Assembly (NCBI RefSeq): GCF_008642295.1
Contig: NZ_CP029190.1
Location: 310,001-374,000 of the forward strand
From: Streptomyces venezuelae
GTDB lineage: Bacteria; Actinomycetota; Actinomycetes; Streptomycetales; Streptomycetaceae
Reading direction: 5' to 3'
DNA: 64,000 nucleotides
Part shown: positions 50,029 through 58,977 of the stretch, one piece after another
Position numbering within the stretch: position 1 is the stretch's first letter
How the letters are laid out: the number at the start of each line of letters is the position of its first letter
Notes under the pieces: model-generated
Seen by the model: the letters and a program-made list of their open reading frames with translations, nothing else
The model's database searches: none
What the model was told of the DNA's origin: nothing
Translations under genes and position numbers: made by a program

Positions 50029-50808
50029 ATGTCCCACGCCCTCTCCCCCGCTCCGCGCTTCGCCGGCAAGACGGCCCTGGTCACCGGTGCCGGCTCCGGA
50101 CTCGGCCGGGCCATCGCCCTCGCCTTCGCCGCGGAAGGGGCGAACGTGGTGGTCGCGGGCCGCCGCCCCGCCCCGCTCGACGAAACCGTCGCCCTGATCG
50201 GCCGGTCGGGCGGCACGGCCGCAGCCATCGCCGCCGATGTCTCCCACCCCGAGCAGGTACGGGATCTCGTCCGCGGGACGGTCGAGCGGTTCGGCGGACT
50301 CGACATCGCCGTGAACAACGCGGGGGTGTTCCGCGGCGGAGCGCCCGTCGCCGAACTTCCCTTGGCGGACTGGCAGTCCCTGCTCGACATCAATGTCACC
50401 GGGGTCCTGCTCGCCCTGCAGGCCGAGGTGGCCCATATGCGGGCCAACGGCGGCGGCGCCATTGTCAACATCTCCTCCAACCTGGGCGCGCACCGCCGGA
50501 TACCCGGTGTGGCCGGATACGCGGCGTCCAAGGCGGCCGTCAGCGCGCTCACCCGCGCCGCGGCGCTGGACCACATCGCGGACGGCGTCCGCATCAACGC
50601 GGTCAGCCCCGGCGCATCGGAGTCCTCGATGTCGCTGCTGCCCGGGGAGACCGAGGCGGACCGGGCCGTGCGGATGAAGCAGGACTCCCCGCTGGGCCGC
50701 ATCTCCTCGGCCTCGGAGGTCGCGGCGGCGGTGCTCTACCTGGCATCGGACGCGGCGGCCTCGGTCGTCGGCACGGACCTGGTCATCGACGGCGGCTCCT
50801 CGGCCTGA
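50029..50808 (+). CDS. Short-chain dehydrogenase/reductase
   Basis: A 259-residue classical SDR. Cofactor loop 'TGAGSGLGRAIA' near residue 20, 'NNAGV' near 98, catalytic Ser in 'NISSNLGAH' and Tyr-Lys in 'YAASKAAV'. It lies 53 bp after the efflux gene and may be co-transcribed. A substrate cannot be read from sequence. Confidence 0.94.
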   Translation: MSHALSPAPRFAGKTALVTGAGSGLGRAIALAFAAEGANVVVAGRRPAPLDETVALIGRSGGTAAAIAADVSHPEQVRDLVRGTVERFGGLDIAVNNAGVFRGGAPVAELPLADWQSLLDINVTGVLLALQAEVAHMRANGGGAIVNISSNLGAHRRIPGVAGYAASKAAVSALTRAAALDHIADGVRINAVSPGASESSMSLLPGETEADRAVRMKQDSPLGRISSASEVAAAVLYLASDAAASVVGTDLVIDGGSSA

Positions 50809-50845
50809 CCCTCCGGCAGCCGGCCGGCGGTGCCATGATGAGTTC

Positions 50846-51952
50846 GTGATCGCGGATGCGCAGGCCCGGGTCGACGGGATCGTCGGACGGCTGGTGGAAT
50901 CGGGCGAGGAAAGCGGCCTGCAGGTGGCCGCGTACCTGGACGGGGAGCTTGTCGTCGACGTCTGCGCCGGTGCAGCGGGCCAATCGGCCCTCCGGCCCGA
51001 TTCGCTGATCCACAGCTTTTCCACCGGCAAGGGCTTCACCACCACCCTCGTCCATGTCCTGGCCGAGCAGGGGCTGATCGACTACGACGCCCCGATCGCC
51101 CGATACTGGCCGGAGTTCGGCGCGCACGGCAAGGACCGGGCGACCGTACGCCATGCCCTCACCCACACCCTGGGCATCCCCCAGCTGCCGGCCGCCCTCA
51201 CCCCCGAGGAGCTGTGCGACTGGGACACCATGTGCGCGGTGGTCGCAGAGCTGGAGCCGCTGTGGGAGCCGGGTTCCGACAGCGGGTACCACGGGTGGAC
51301 CTTCGGGTGGATCCTCGGCGAGACCGTGCGCCGGGCCACCGGTCTGCCTCCGGACGAGGCGCTGCGCCGGTATGTGGCCGAGCCGCTCGGCGTGGCCGAC
51401 GAGCTGTTCTTCGGACTGCCCGAACCCGCACTGAACCGGACGGCGCCCCTGCTGGAGGGCGACTGGGCGGCGTACCTGGCGGCCCTGCCGCCGTCCGCCC
51501 CGTTCACGCGGCTGGTCGCGCCCAACCCCCGGCTGTGGACGACGGCCGAGCTGGCCAACCGCCGGGACTATCTGCTCGCCGACCTGCCGGCCTGCGGCAC
51601 CACCACCGCGCGGGCCGCGGCCCGGCTGTACGCGGCCCTGCTCGGCGAAGTGGACGGGGTGCGGCTGGTCTCGCCGGAGCGGGTGGCCCTCGCGGCGGCC
51701 CCTGCGGTCGAGGGGCGGGACCGGATGCTCCTCGGCCGGTTCTCCAAGGGGCTCGGCTACTTCCTCGGCCTGCCCGAGATGGCCGGGGAACGGAGCTCCT
51801 TCGGGCACCACGGCAGCGGCGGCAGCATCGCCTTCGCCGACCGGGCCCGGGGACTGTCCTTCGCCCTGACCCGTACCCGGCTGGTCGGCGGGGCCTCGGA
51901 CACGGCGGCCCGGCTGCTGGCCGACGAGCTCCGCTCCCTGTCCGGCCGTTAA
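50846..51952 (+). CDS. Serine beta-lactamase-fold hydrolase (EstB-like)
   Basis: A 368-residue penicillin-binding-protein-like hydrolase. The SxxK motif is 'STGK' near residue 58, with 'TLGIPQL' and 'GYHGWTFGW' (Tyr-containing second motif) and 'GHHGSGGS' as a KTG-like third motif. There is no signal peptide, which favours an esterase over a beta-lactamase. Start is GTG 50846, 37 bp after the SDR stop, so the two likely form one unit. Confidence 0.88.
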   Translation: MIADAQARVDGIVGRLVESGEESGLQVAAYLDGELVVDVCAGAAGQSALRPDSLIHSFSTGKGFTTTLVHVLAEQGLIDYDAPIARYWPEFGAHGKDRATVRHALTHTLGIPQLPAALTPEELCDWDTMCAVVAELEPLWEPGSDSGYHGWTFGWILGETVRRATGLPPDEALRRYVAEPLGVADELFFGLPEPALNRTAPLLEGDWAAYLAALPPSAPFTRLVAPNPRLWTTAELANRRDYLLADLPACGTTTARAAARLYAALLGEVDGVRLVSPERVALAAAPAVEGRDRMLLGRFSKGLGYFLGLPEMAGERSSFGHHGSGGSIAFADRARGLSFALTRTRLVGGASDTAARLLADELRSLSGR

Positions 51953-52044
51953 CGGCTGCGGTACCGGGGCAGACGCAGGGGACCGACCGATCGCCCCGGC
52001 CCCGGCCCCGGTCGGAGTGCAGAAGGAGAAGGAGGAGGATCGCG

Positions 52045-52269
52045 GTGACCAGCACGAACCCCGAGTTCGAGAACCCGCAGCCCGTTCCCGAGGACCCGGA
52101 CGCCCAGACCCCCGACCTGCCGCCGACCGGCCCCGACGACCCGGTTCCGGAACCGGTCGTGCCGGAGGAGCCGGTGGAACCCGAGACTCCGGACGACGAG
52201 CGCGTGGGCGGCGGGCACGGCCACCCCACCGGGCCGGGCAACGCTCCCGCCCAGGAACCGCCCGACTAG
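52045..52269 (+). CDS. Small acidic Pro-rich protein
   Basis: A 74-residue protein with 19 Pro and many Glu/Asp and no predicted fold; it ends with a Gly/His segment. The start at the GTG is supported by a strong GGAGGAGGA tract 5 bp upstream. Function unknown; probably disordered. Confidence 0.65.
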   Translation: MTSTNPEFENPQPVPEDPDAQTPDLPPTGPDDPVPEPVVPEEPVEPETPDDERVGGGHGHPTGPGNAPAQEPPD

Positions 52270-52309
52270 GAACCGTCCGCCGGGAACCGTCCGACCGGCA
52301 CCGTCCGGC

Positions 52310-52939
52310 TCAGGAGACGCCGCGGGGACGGAACTGGATGCTGATCCTGGGCCCGACCGCGCGGCTGGTCTTCGGGACGGCATGCTCCCAGGTGCGCTGG
52401 CAGGAGCCGCCCATCACCACCAGGTCGCCGTGTCCCAGCGGCAGCCGCAGGGCGGCGGCCCCGCCGCCGCGGGGGCGCAGAGCCAGATCGCGCGGGTCGC
52501 CCACGGACAGGATGGCCACCATGGTGTCCTCGTGCGCGGAGCGCCCGGTACGGTCCCCGTGCCAGGCCACGCTGTCCCGGCCGTCCCGGTAGAAGCAGAG
52601 GCCGGCGGAGACGAAGCCCTCCCCCAGTTCGGCGGCGTAGTGCGTGGACAGGGCCTCGCGGGCTTCCGTCAGGACCGGGTGCGGCAGGGGTTCGCCGTCG
52701 CCGTAGTGGGCGAGCAGACGGGGCACGGCCACCTCGTGGTCGTACATCTGCCGGCGTTCGGCGCGCCAGGGGACGGAACCGGCCAGTTCTTCGAACAACA
52801 GGTCGGAGCCGGTCAGCCAGCCGGGGAGCAGGTCCACCCAGGCACCACTGCCGAGCGCACGCCGCCGCAGGCCGCCCAGCGGGGCGAGTCCGATGGCGTC
52901 GGCCTGGTCGAAGAGCGAACCTTGCAGTGGGGCGTGCAT
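52310..52939 (-). CDS. AlkB-like 2-oxoglutarate/Fe(II) dioxygenase
   Basis: A 209-residue DNA/RNA demethylase-type enzyme of the AlkB family, which removes alkyl groups by oxidation. 'SVAWHGDRTG' holds His-x-Asp and 'QRTWEHAVPK' the second His; 'RISIQFR' carries the 2-oxoglutarate Arg. The length matches the family. It stands opposite the cupin gene and shares with it a 60-bp divergent promoter region. Confidence 0.92.
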   Translation of the reverse strand: MHAPLQGSLFDQADAIGLAPLGGLRRRALGSGAWVDLLPGWLTGSDLLFEELAGSVPWRAERRQMYDHEVAVPRLLAHYGDGEPLPHPVLTEAREALSTHYAAELGEGFVSAGLCFYRDGRDSVAWHGDRTGRSAHEDTMVAILSVGDPRDLALRPRGGGAAALRLPLGHGDLVVMGGSCQRTWEHAVPKTSRAVGPRISIQFRPRGVS

Positions 52940-52999
52940 GCGTCCACCGTACCGCGCCATTCGAACGTACGCCCGATTACAGCAGCCGAAGGAGTCGTC

Positions 53000-53368
53000 A
53001 TGGACACCGGAACGGAGCAGCAGGAGCGGCGGGCCGCCCCGGCCACCGTGCGGCTGGGCCGGCTCGCCGACGAGCACATCGCCGCGGCCAGGGCCGACGA
53101 GCACGGCCGGAGCGCCCTCCTGATCCTGCGCGAGGCCCCGCTGCGGCAGTCGGTCATCGCACTCGCGGCCGGGACCCGGCTGGGCGAGCACACCACCCCG
53201 CCGCCCGCCTCGCTCCAGGTGCTGCGCGGGACGGCGCGGGTGACCACCGACGATGCGGTGGTCGACCTGCCGGAGGGCGCCCTCTACCTGCTGCCGGACG
53301 ACCGGGCCCGGCACTCGGTGACCGCCCTGACCGACACGGCCGTGCTGCTGACCTCGGTCAACCTCTGA
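53000..53368 (+). CDS. Small cupin protein
   Basis: A 122-residue single-domain cupin. 'SLQVLRGTARVTTDDAVVDLPEG' (split) and 'LLPDDRARHSVTALTDTAVLLT' (split) are the two cupin blocks. Metal ligands are mostly missing: the first motif lacks the His pair, so it may bind sugars or act non-enzymatically. AAGGAG lies 6 bp upstream of the ATG. It is divergent from the AlkB-like gene. Confidence 0.83.
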   Translation: MDTGTEQQERRAAPATVRLGRLADEHIAAARADEHGRSALLILREAPLRQSVIALAAGTRLGEHTTPPPASLQVLRGTARVTTDDAVVDLPEGALYLLPDDRARHSVTALTDTAVLLTSVNL

Positions 53369-53387
53369 GTCCGCCGAGCCCTCCGGG

Positions 53388-54074
53388 TTACGACAGCTTG
53401 CCGTCGTAGTCCGGGAGCTTGAAGGTGCGCTCGGCGTGGCCGCCGACCAGGTCGCTCTGCTTGTTGCCGATGTTGGCGATGATCGTGTAGCCGCGGGCCT
53501 CGATCTCGGCGCGCTTGGCCGTCTTGTACGTGCTGACCTCCTCGAACAGGTCGGGGAGGTCGCGGACGTACAGGCCGGAGACCGGGTAGCCGACCGCCTT
53601 GAGGTTGTACTGGGTGAGCGAGTGGATGATGCCCGGCCGGGCGGTCACGAAGAAGATGGCGACACCGCGGGAGTGCGCGTACTGGGTGAGGTCGCGGACC
53701 TTGGCGATGGCCGGGGTCGGGAAGGTCCAGAAGTAGTGGAAGTCCGTCTCCAGCGAGGAGTTGTCGATGTCGAGCACGATCGCCGGCTTCTCGCCCGCGG
53801 GCGAGGCGGCGATGCGCTGCTCGACGTACGGGCGGGCCACGTCCAGGACGGCCGACACATCGCGCTGCCAGGTGCCGTAGTCGATGCCGAGCAGGGCGGC
53901 ATTGCCGCCCGGGGCCCAGGAGGTGGCGGCGGTGGCGGCGGGCGCCTGGGTGGGGGCCGGGGCCGCGGTGGCGGCGGTGGCGGGGACCAGCGTGAGGGCA
54001 GCGGCTGCTGCCGCAGCGACGGCCGCGGTGGCGGCCGTACGGGGCATCCGGGTGGGGATGTGGGGGGTGCGCAT
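53388..54074 (-). CDS. Secreted HAD acid phosphatase (class B-like)
   Basis: A 228-residue exported phosphatase with a signal peptide (1-38). The nucleophile region 'VLDIDNSSLETDFHY' matches the DxDxT/S motif (Asp nucleophile and acid), and 'FFVTARPG' motif II. Family members hydrolyse phosphomonoesters in the cell envelope. The stop is 20 bp from the cupin stop on the opposite strand, so the genes are convergent. Confidence 0.9.
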   Translation of the reverse strand: MRTPHIPTRMPRTAATAAVAAAAAAALTLVPATAATAAPAPTQAPAATAATSWAPGGNAALLGIDYGTWQRDVSAVLDVARPYVEQRIAASPAGEKPAIVLDIDNSSLETDFHYFWTFPTPAIAKVRDLTQYAHSRGVAIFFVTARPGIIHSLTQYNLKAVGYPVSGLYVRDLPDLFEEVSTYKTAKRAEIEARGYTIIANIGNKQSDLVGGHAERTFKLPDYDGKLS

Positions 54075-54221
54075 GGGGGCTCCTCGATCATGCGATGCAT
54101 GGCATGGACACGACCAAGCGTCAGCGTGATCAAGCCAAATGTCTACTGGTCGGTAGCAAACTTCTCGTAGACGTGCGATGAACCCCTGCCGAGGGTGACC
54201 CGGCGTCAGGACCCGGACGTG

Positions 54222-54261
54222 CCGGTGGGCCTGGACGGAATGCCCCGTCCAGGCCCACCGG
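54222..54261 (-). terminator. Terminator after the secreted repeat-protein pair
   Basis: Inverted repeat with two 17-bp arms (54222-54238 and 54245-54261) and a 6-nt loop, 29 bp after the stop of the glycine-rich gene. It ends the 57138-54290 transcript and separates it from the phosphatase gene. Confidence 0.85.
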
Positions 54262-54289
54262 ACCAGGTCACCGCCGCCTCAGGCCCGCC

Positions 54290-56026
54290 TCAGCCCCGGC
54301 ACTGGCCGGAGCGGGGTCCGGTCACCGTGGTGCCGGACAGCTGCGGAGCCGGCACATTGGCCTCGCAGCGCAGCGGGCCGGTGATCCGGCCGGCCACCAG
54401 CTCCACGCCGCCCGTGTTCCCCTCCAGGGTCACCGGACCGGTGAGGGTGTTGCCCGCGCAGCCCTCCGGCGTGTCCGCACCTGCTCCGATCCGGACCGGG
54501 CCGCCGGTCCGCTGCACACCGACCGGGCCGGTGACGGCCGAGCCGCAGAAGCGCAGGGCGAGTGCGCCGTCGGCGGACACCGGGCCGGTGATCCGGGCCT
54601 GCGATACGGCCAGGGCGCCACCGGGCTTCACCCGGACCGGGCCGGTCCAGGTGGCTCCGGCGGCCAGGCAGAGCGACTCGCCGGCGGCCACGGTGAGCGA
54701 CCCCGCCTGCGGCCCGGTCAGGCACGGCCGGCTGAACCCGACGGTCACCCCGGCGGGTTCGGCGGTGGCGGCGGGCTCGAAGGCCGGGTCACCGCCGAAG
54801 CGGGCCGTGATCGCATGGGAGCCGGGCCGGAGCGCACCGGTACGGAACCGGGCCCGGCCGTCCTCCAGGGGCACCTCGGCGAGCAGCACCGGCCCGTCCC
54901 GGAACTCGACGGTGCCGGTCGGGGTTCCGGCGCCCGGGTTCCCCGGGTCCACGGTGGCCGTGAAGGTGACGGGGTGTCCGAACAGCGGGGCTACGGTGTC
55001 CGGGACGACCCGTACCGAGCTGCCGTACCGGAAGGTCACCACCGCCCGCCCGTTGCCGGGGTTGACGCCGGGGCGCAGCGAGACCCCGGTCGCGGTGGGG
55101 GCTGCGTAGCCGCTGCCGCCGCCACCGCCCGCTCCCGGCAGGTTGTCCGGGTTGCCGCCGCCGGAGCCGCCGCCCCCGCCGAACCAGCCACCGCCACCGC
55201 CGCCCCCGCCGTTGCCGCCCCGGCTGCCGTTGCCGCCGGGGCCGCCGCTGCCCGGGTTGGGCAGGCCGGTGTTGGGGTCGATGTCGCTGCCTGCGATGCC
55301 GGGGCCGCCCAGGCGGGAGTTGGGGCTGCCGGAGCCGGGCCGGTCCTGGGTGCCACCGCCGCCCGCGACGCCGGAACCCTCGGGTCCGCCGCCCTGGCCG
55401 CCGGGTTCACCCGCGAGGCCGCCGCCGTGGCCGCCGCGGAGCAGCGGGCCGCCGTTGCCCGCTCCCCCTCCGCCGCCGGCCACCAGGACGCGGTCGGCCG
55501 GGCCGAAGGCGCCGGTCCGGACGTCGGAGGCGCCGCCGCCGGAACCGCCGCCGCCGTGGGCTCCGCCGCCGCCGGCTCCATGGCCGTGGCCGCCGGGCCG
55601 GGCGTACTCGCCGCGCCGGGAGCTGCCCGGGATGCCGGCGGCCCCCACGGTGATCCGGAGGGTCTGCCCGGGGCTGACGGCCAGGGTGGCGCGGGTTTCG
55701 CCACCGAGACCGCCGGGCGCGCCCTCGTTCGGCGGGTTGGGGGTGACGTATCCGGCCGCGCTGCCGCCCTCGGCCCCGTACAGGGCGATGGCGACGGAGC
55801 CGACCCCGGCGGGGGCCGTGAAAATGTCCGATCCCGTTCCGGTGTACGTACAGGTGGGCGGGGAGGCGGTGAAGGTACCGCCGGTACCGCAGGGCGACGG
55901 GAGCGTGGCGGGCGGGGGTGCGGGCGGTCCGGCCGGTTCCGTCGCGCTCGCGGTCAACGGGGTCAGTACGGCGGCCAGCAGGACGGCCGCCCCGGCCAGA
56001 TGCCGGACCCGCGCGGCCGGCCTCAT
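54290..56026 (-). CDS. Secreted glycine-rich protein with Ig-like and TGPV-repeat regions
   Basis: A 578-residue exported protein. Residues 1-28 are a signal peptide. Then ~65-320 is very Gly-rich, ~325-425 resembles a bacterial Ig-like domain ('VTFTATVDPGNPGAGTPTGTV', split), and ~430-578 contains a repeated Thr-Gly-Pro-Val motif roughly every 20 residues, with four Cys. This layout suggests a surface or matrix protein with a beta-helix-like tail. It overlaps the preceding gene by 4 bp (ATGA). I recognise no assigned family. Confidence 0.8.
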   Translation of the reverse strand: MRPAARVRHLAGAAVLLAAVLTPLTASATEPAGPPAPPPATLPSPCGTGGTFTASPPTCTYTGTGSDIFTAPAGVGSVAIALYGAEGGSAAGYVTPNPPNEGAPGGLGGETRATLAVSPGQTLRITVGAAGIPGSSRRGEYARPGGHGHGAGGGGAHGGGGSGGGASDVRTGAFGPADRVLVAGGGGGAGNGGPLLRGGHGGGLAGEPGGQGGGPEGSGVAGGGGTQDRPGSGSPNSRLGGPGIAGSDIDPNTGLPNPGSGGPGGNGSRGGNGGGGGGGGWFGGGGGSGGGNPDNLPGAGGGGGSGYAAPTATGVSLRPGVNPGNGRAVVTFRYGSSVRVVPDTVAPLFGHPVTFTATVDPGNPGAGTPTGTVEFRDGPVLLAEVPLEDGRARFRTGALRPGSHAITARFGGDPAFEPAATAEPAGVTVGFSRPCLTGPQAGSLTVAAGESLCLAAGATWTGPVRVKPGGALAVSQARITGPVSADGALALRFCGSAVTGPVGVQRTGGPVRIGAGADTPEGCAGNTLTGPVTLEGNTGGVELVAGRITGPLRCEANVPAPQLSGTTVTGPRSGQCRG

Positions 56027-57138
56027 TCGCCGTCGTCCGCACACAGCGCCCACACGTCGGTGTAGGTGTTCGGCGAGCTGCCGCCGCCGGTGTGGGTGGA
56101 CGCCGTCCAGTAGGCCGCCGTGGTGGCTCCGTCGGAGACCGGCGTACCGCCGGAGTCGCTCGGGAAGCTGCCGTTGAGGTGGTCGCCGACCGAGCCCGGG
56201 CCGGTGAAGTCGGTGGTGGTGACGCTGCCGCCGCTGATCGCGGCGCCGCCGCTGACCAGCTTTCCGTCCCCTTCGCCGCAGCCGACCGTCGCGGTCTGGC
56301 CGGAGGTCGCCGCGGTCGGTCCGCTCACCTCGCTGAAGCGGACGGTCACCGTGCTGCCGCTCACGTCGATGCCGTTGCCGCTGCAGATGGCGTACGCGTA
56401 CGTGGTGTTGTTGCTGTTGCCGCCGCCTCCGTTCCAGCCGACGGCGGCCCAGGAGTCGGGGTTGGTCGCGCCGTTCCCGGCGGCCTTCTGCCCGTAGTTG
56501 TGGGCGGAGTCGTTGAAGGTGGGGTAGCTGGCGATCGGCTTGAGGCTGCCGACGCTGGCCGGGGTGATGCGGGCGCCGCCGCCGATCAGGCGGGTGTTGG
56601 CCGGGCAGGTGGCGACGACCAGGCCGACGGTACCGCTGGTGGCCGGCCCGGCGATCTTGTTCATCACCACTTGGGTGTGGTTGATGAGACTGCTGGTGAA
56701 GCACATGGCGTACGGGGTGCTGGAGAAGGAGCCGTTGACGGCGCCTCCGCTGCCGCCGATGCCCAGCCAGTGTGTGACGTCGGTTCCGACCACTCCGGTG
56801 GAGCCGGTGTACTCGGTGCTGCCGTCGGGGCTGGGCGCGGTGCCGTTGACCTTGTTGCCGTTGGAGGAACTTCCGGTGCCGATGGTCTGGTTGATGCCGC
56901 CGCCGGAGATCAGCCCGGAACTGCAGTCCGCGTGGGTGGAGATCTCGGAGAAGGCGGAGACCGGGCCGGCGGTGGCGCCGGGGGTCTTCACGGTGACGCC
57001 CACCGTGTTGGCGTAGGCGATACCGGGTGCTGCGACGGCGAGCACGGCGGCCACGACCAGGATCTTGGCCCTGGTCTTCGTCGGAGTCTGCAACGGACTC
57101 TCCCTGTTGGATTCGGCTGCGGGCATGGCTGAGGACAT
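56023..57138 (-). CDS. Secreted repeat protein with Cys/Gly-Gly-Gly motifs
   Basis: A 371-residue exported protein. A hydrophobic segment lies at ~25-44, after a 20-residue polar start. The mature part contains three related blocks: 'DCSSGLISGGGINQTIG', 'CPANTRLIGGGARI' and 'CGEGDGKLVSGGAAI', each a Cys followed by a Gly-Gly-Gly/Ala turn. They are spaced about 100-110 residues apart. ATG 57138 and 57126 are both possible. It is coupled to the glycine-rich gene, so both likely work at the cell surface. Confidence 0.78.
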   Translation of the reverse strand: MSSAMPAAESNRESPLQTPTKTRAKILVVAAVLAVAAPGIAYANTVGVTVKTPGATAGPVSAFSEISTHADCSSGLISGGGINQTIGTGSSSNGNKVNGTAPSPDGSTEYTGSTGVVGTDVTHWLGIGGSGGAVNGSFSSTPYAMCFTSSLINHTQVVMNKIAGPATSGTVGLVVATCPANTRLIGGGARITPASVGSLKPIASYPTFNDSAHNYGQKAAGNGATNPDSWAAVGWNGGGGNSNNTTYAYAICSGNGIDVSGSTVTVRFSEVSGPTAATSGQTATVGCGEGDGKLVSGGAAISGGSVTTTDFTGPGSVGDHLNGSFPSDSGGTPVSDGATTAAYWTASTHTGGGSSPNTYTDVWALCADDGE

Positions 57139-57243
57139 GCCTGGGGGCGTGGCTGGGCAGCACGGGGCGCGCGATCACATCTGAGCCGCATCCATGGCGG
57201 AATACGCGTGAAAAACTTGCATCTGCCGTACTCGACAGTAGGG

Positions 57244-58890
57244 TCAGCGGCGGAAGATCTCCGCCAGGTGCCCGGCCAGGGCGGGCCCGGCCGGCGGCCG
57301 GAGGCGGGCCCCGAGATGGCCGTCCGGCCGTACGACGAACGCCGTCGTGCTCCGTACTCCGTACAGCCGGGCGAACTCGCCCCGGCTGTCCCGGTAGGCC
57401 GGCAGCGCCAGGCCGGGCGGGGGCGCCGGGCCGTCGGCCAGCAGCACGCAGGACTCCATCCGGCCACCGGAGAACTCGTGGGCCAGCGCCGCGAGTTCCT
57501 TGAGGTCGTGGGCACCGTCACCGTGGTGGTGGCGGCCGTCCCGGTACAGCAGCAGCACATGGTCGCGGCCCCGGAGCAGGTCGAACAGCCGCAGCGGATA
57601 GGCCGTGATGTCCCCGGTCAGGCCGCCGCAGTCCGGGGCACGCTCGCCAGGCCGGGGCCCGGCTGCGTCGTCCGCCGGATCCGCGGGGGTGACGATCGGG
57701 CTGCCGGGGTAGCCGACCAGCAACTGCGCCTCCCGCAGCATCAGGGTCTGCGGGTCCTCCGGATCGGCCTGGACGCCCTCGGCGGCATGCCGGACCGTCC
57801 GGCCGACGACCTCCTCGCCCACCGGCCGCCGCTCGGCGTCGTAGCTGGCCAGCAGGCCCGGTCCGGCCGCGTCCTCGACGGCGAGGGCCAGCTTCCAGGC
57901 CAGGTTGACCGCGTCCTGGATCCCGGTGTTCATCCCCTGCGCCCCGGTGGGCGGATGGATGTGCGCCGCGTCCCCGGCGACGAAGACCCGGCCGTCCCCG
58001 TAGCGGTCCACCAGCCGGTGGCTGATCCGGAACACCGAGGACCAGCGGAGGGCCGAGGCGGTGCCCGGGCGGGGCGCGAGCCGGTCCAGGACGGCCTGTA
58101 CGTGGTGCAGTTCGGGGCCCCGGCCGCCCTCGATGCCGTGCGCGATCTCGTCCCCGGCGCCGTCGGCGGCCGACAGCTCGGGCGGGACCAGCATCGACAT
58201 CCGGTACCTTCCCCGGCCGGGCAGCGGGATGCACACCAGCAGGTCGTCCATCGCGCCGTCGGCGTTGCGGTGCATGGCCCGCACCCCGTACCCCGCCGGC
58301 AGGTCCCAGTCGACCTCGACGTCGGCCAGCATGTACTCCTCGGGGAAGGCGCCACCCTCGAAGGCGAGCCCCAGGGTCTTGCGGACGGTGCTGTGCGCGC
58401 CGTCGCAGCCCACCAGGTACCGGGTGCGGACCTCCTCCTGCCCGCCGCCCGGCGTACCGAGGCGGGCCGTCACCCCGTCGGCGTCCTGGGTGAAGGACAG
58501 CAGCTCGGTGCCGCGCTCGATGCGGGTGCCGAACCGGGCCAGGTACTCCTCCAGCAGGCGTTCGGTCTCGTACTGGGGCAGGGCCGCGAAGTGGTAGGGC
58601 ACCTCCGGCGGCAGGGCCAGGTCGATGCGGGCCACCTCGGTCCCGTTGACGTACACCAGTTGGCCGCGCATCAGGACGGCCGCCTCCAGGGCCGGCCGGA
58701 CCAGGCCCATCCGGTCCCAGATCTCCAGGGTGCGCGGCTGGATGCCGACCGCCTTGGCGTACATCAGCCGGGCCGGGAGCCGGTCGACGATGCGGCAGCT
58801 CACTCCCCGCCGCCGCAGTTCCGCGGCTGCGGTCAGGCCGACCGGGCCGGCCCCGGCCACCAGGACGTCGGCTGCATCGTTGTGCGCCAC
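57244..58890 (-). CDS. FAD-dependent aromatic monooxygenase
   Basis: A 548-residue flavoprotein hydroxylase of the PheA/MhpA/RdmE-like group. FAD motif 'VLVAGAGPVGLTAAAELRRRG' (split) near residue 10, 'DGAHSTVRKTLGL' (DG motif) near 160, and 'GRVFVAGDAAHIHPPTGAQG' near 290 are all present. The C-terminal ~130 residues match the thioredoxin-like extension of this class. It adds oxygen to an aromatic or polyketide substrate. Start is GTG at 58890, next to the divergent dehydrogenase gene. Confidence 0.92.
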   Translation of the reverse strand: MAHNDAADVLVAGAGPVGLTAAAELRRRGVSCRIVDRLPARLMYAKAVGIQPRTLEIWDRMGLVRPALEAAVLMRGQLVYVNGTEVARIDLALPPEVPYHFAALPQYETERLLEEYLARFGTRIERGTELLSFTQDADGVTARLGTPGGGQEEVRTRYLVGCDGAHSTVRKTLGLAFEGGAFPEEYMLADVEVDWDLPAGYGVRAMHRNADGAMDDLLVCIPLPGRGRYRMSMLVPPELSAADGAGDEIAHGIEGGRGPELHHVQAVLDRLAPRPGTASALRWSSVFRISHRLVDRYGDGRVFVAGDAAHIHPPTGAQGMNTGIQDAVNLAWKLALAVEDAAGPGLLASYDAERRPVGEEVVGRTVRHAAEGVQADPEDPQTLMLREAQLLVGYPGSPIVTPADPADDAAGPRPGERAPDCGGLTGDITAYPLRLFDLLRGRDHVLLLYRDGRHHHGDGAHDLKELAALAHEFSGGRMESCVLLADGPAPPPGLALPAYRDSRGEFARLYGVRSTTAFVVRPDGHLGARLRPPAGPALAGHLAEIFRR

Positions 58891-58977
58891 ATCCCCATGG
58901 TGTCCCGGGGCTGCGGCTCCGGCCACCGGGGCGCCGTCCGCGTTGCGGTGCCGGAGACCAGACGGCACGGTCGAGGC

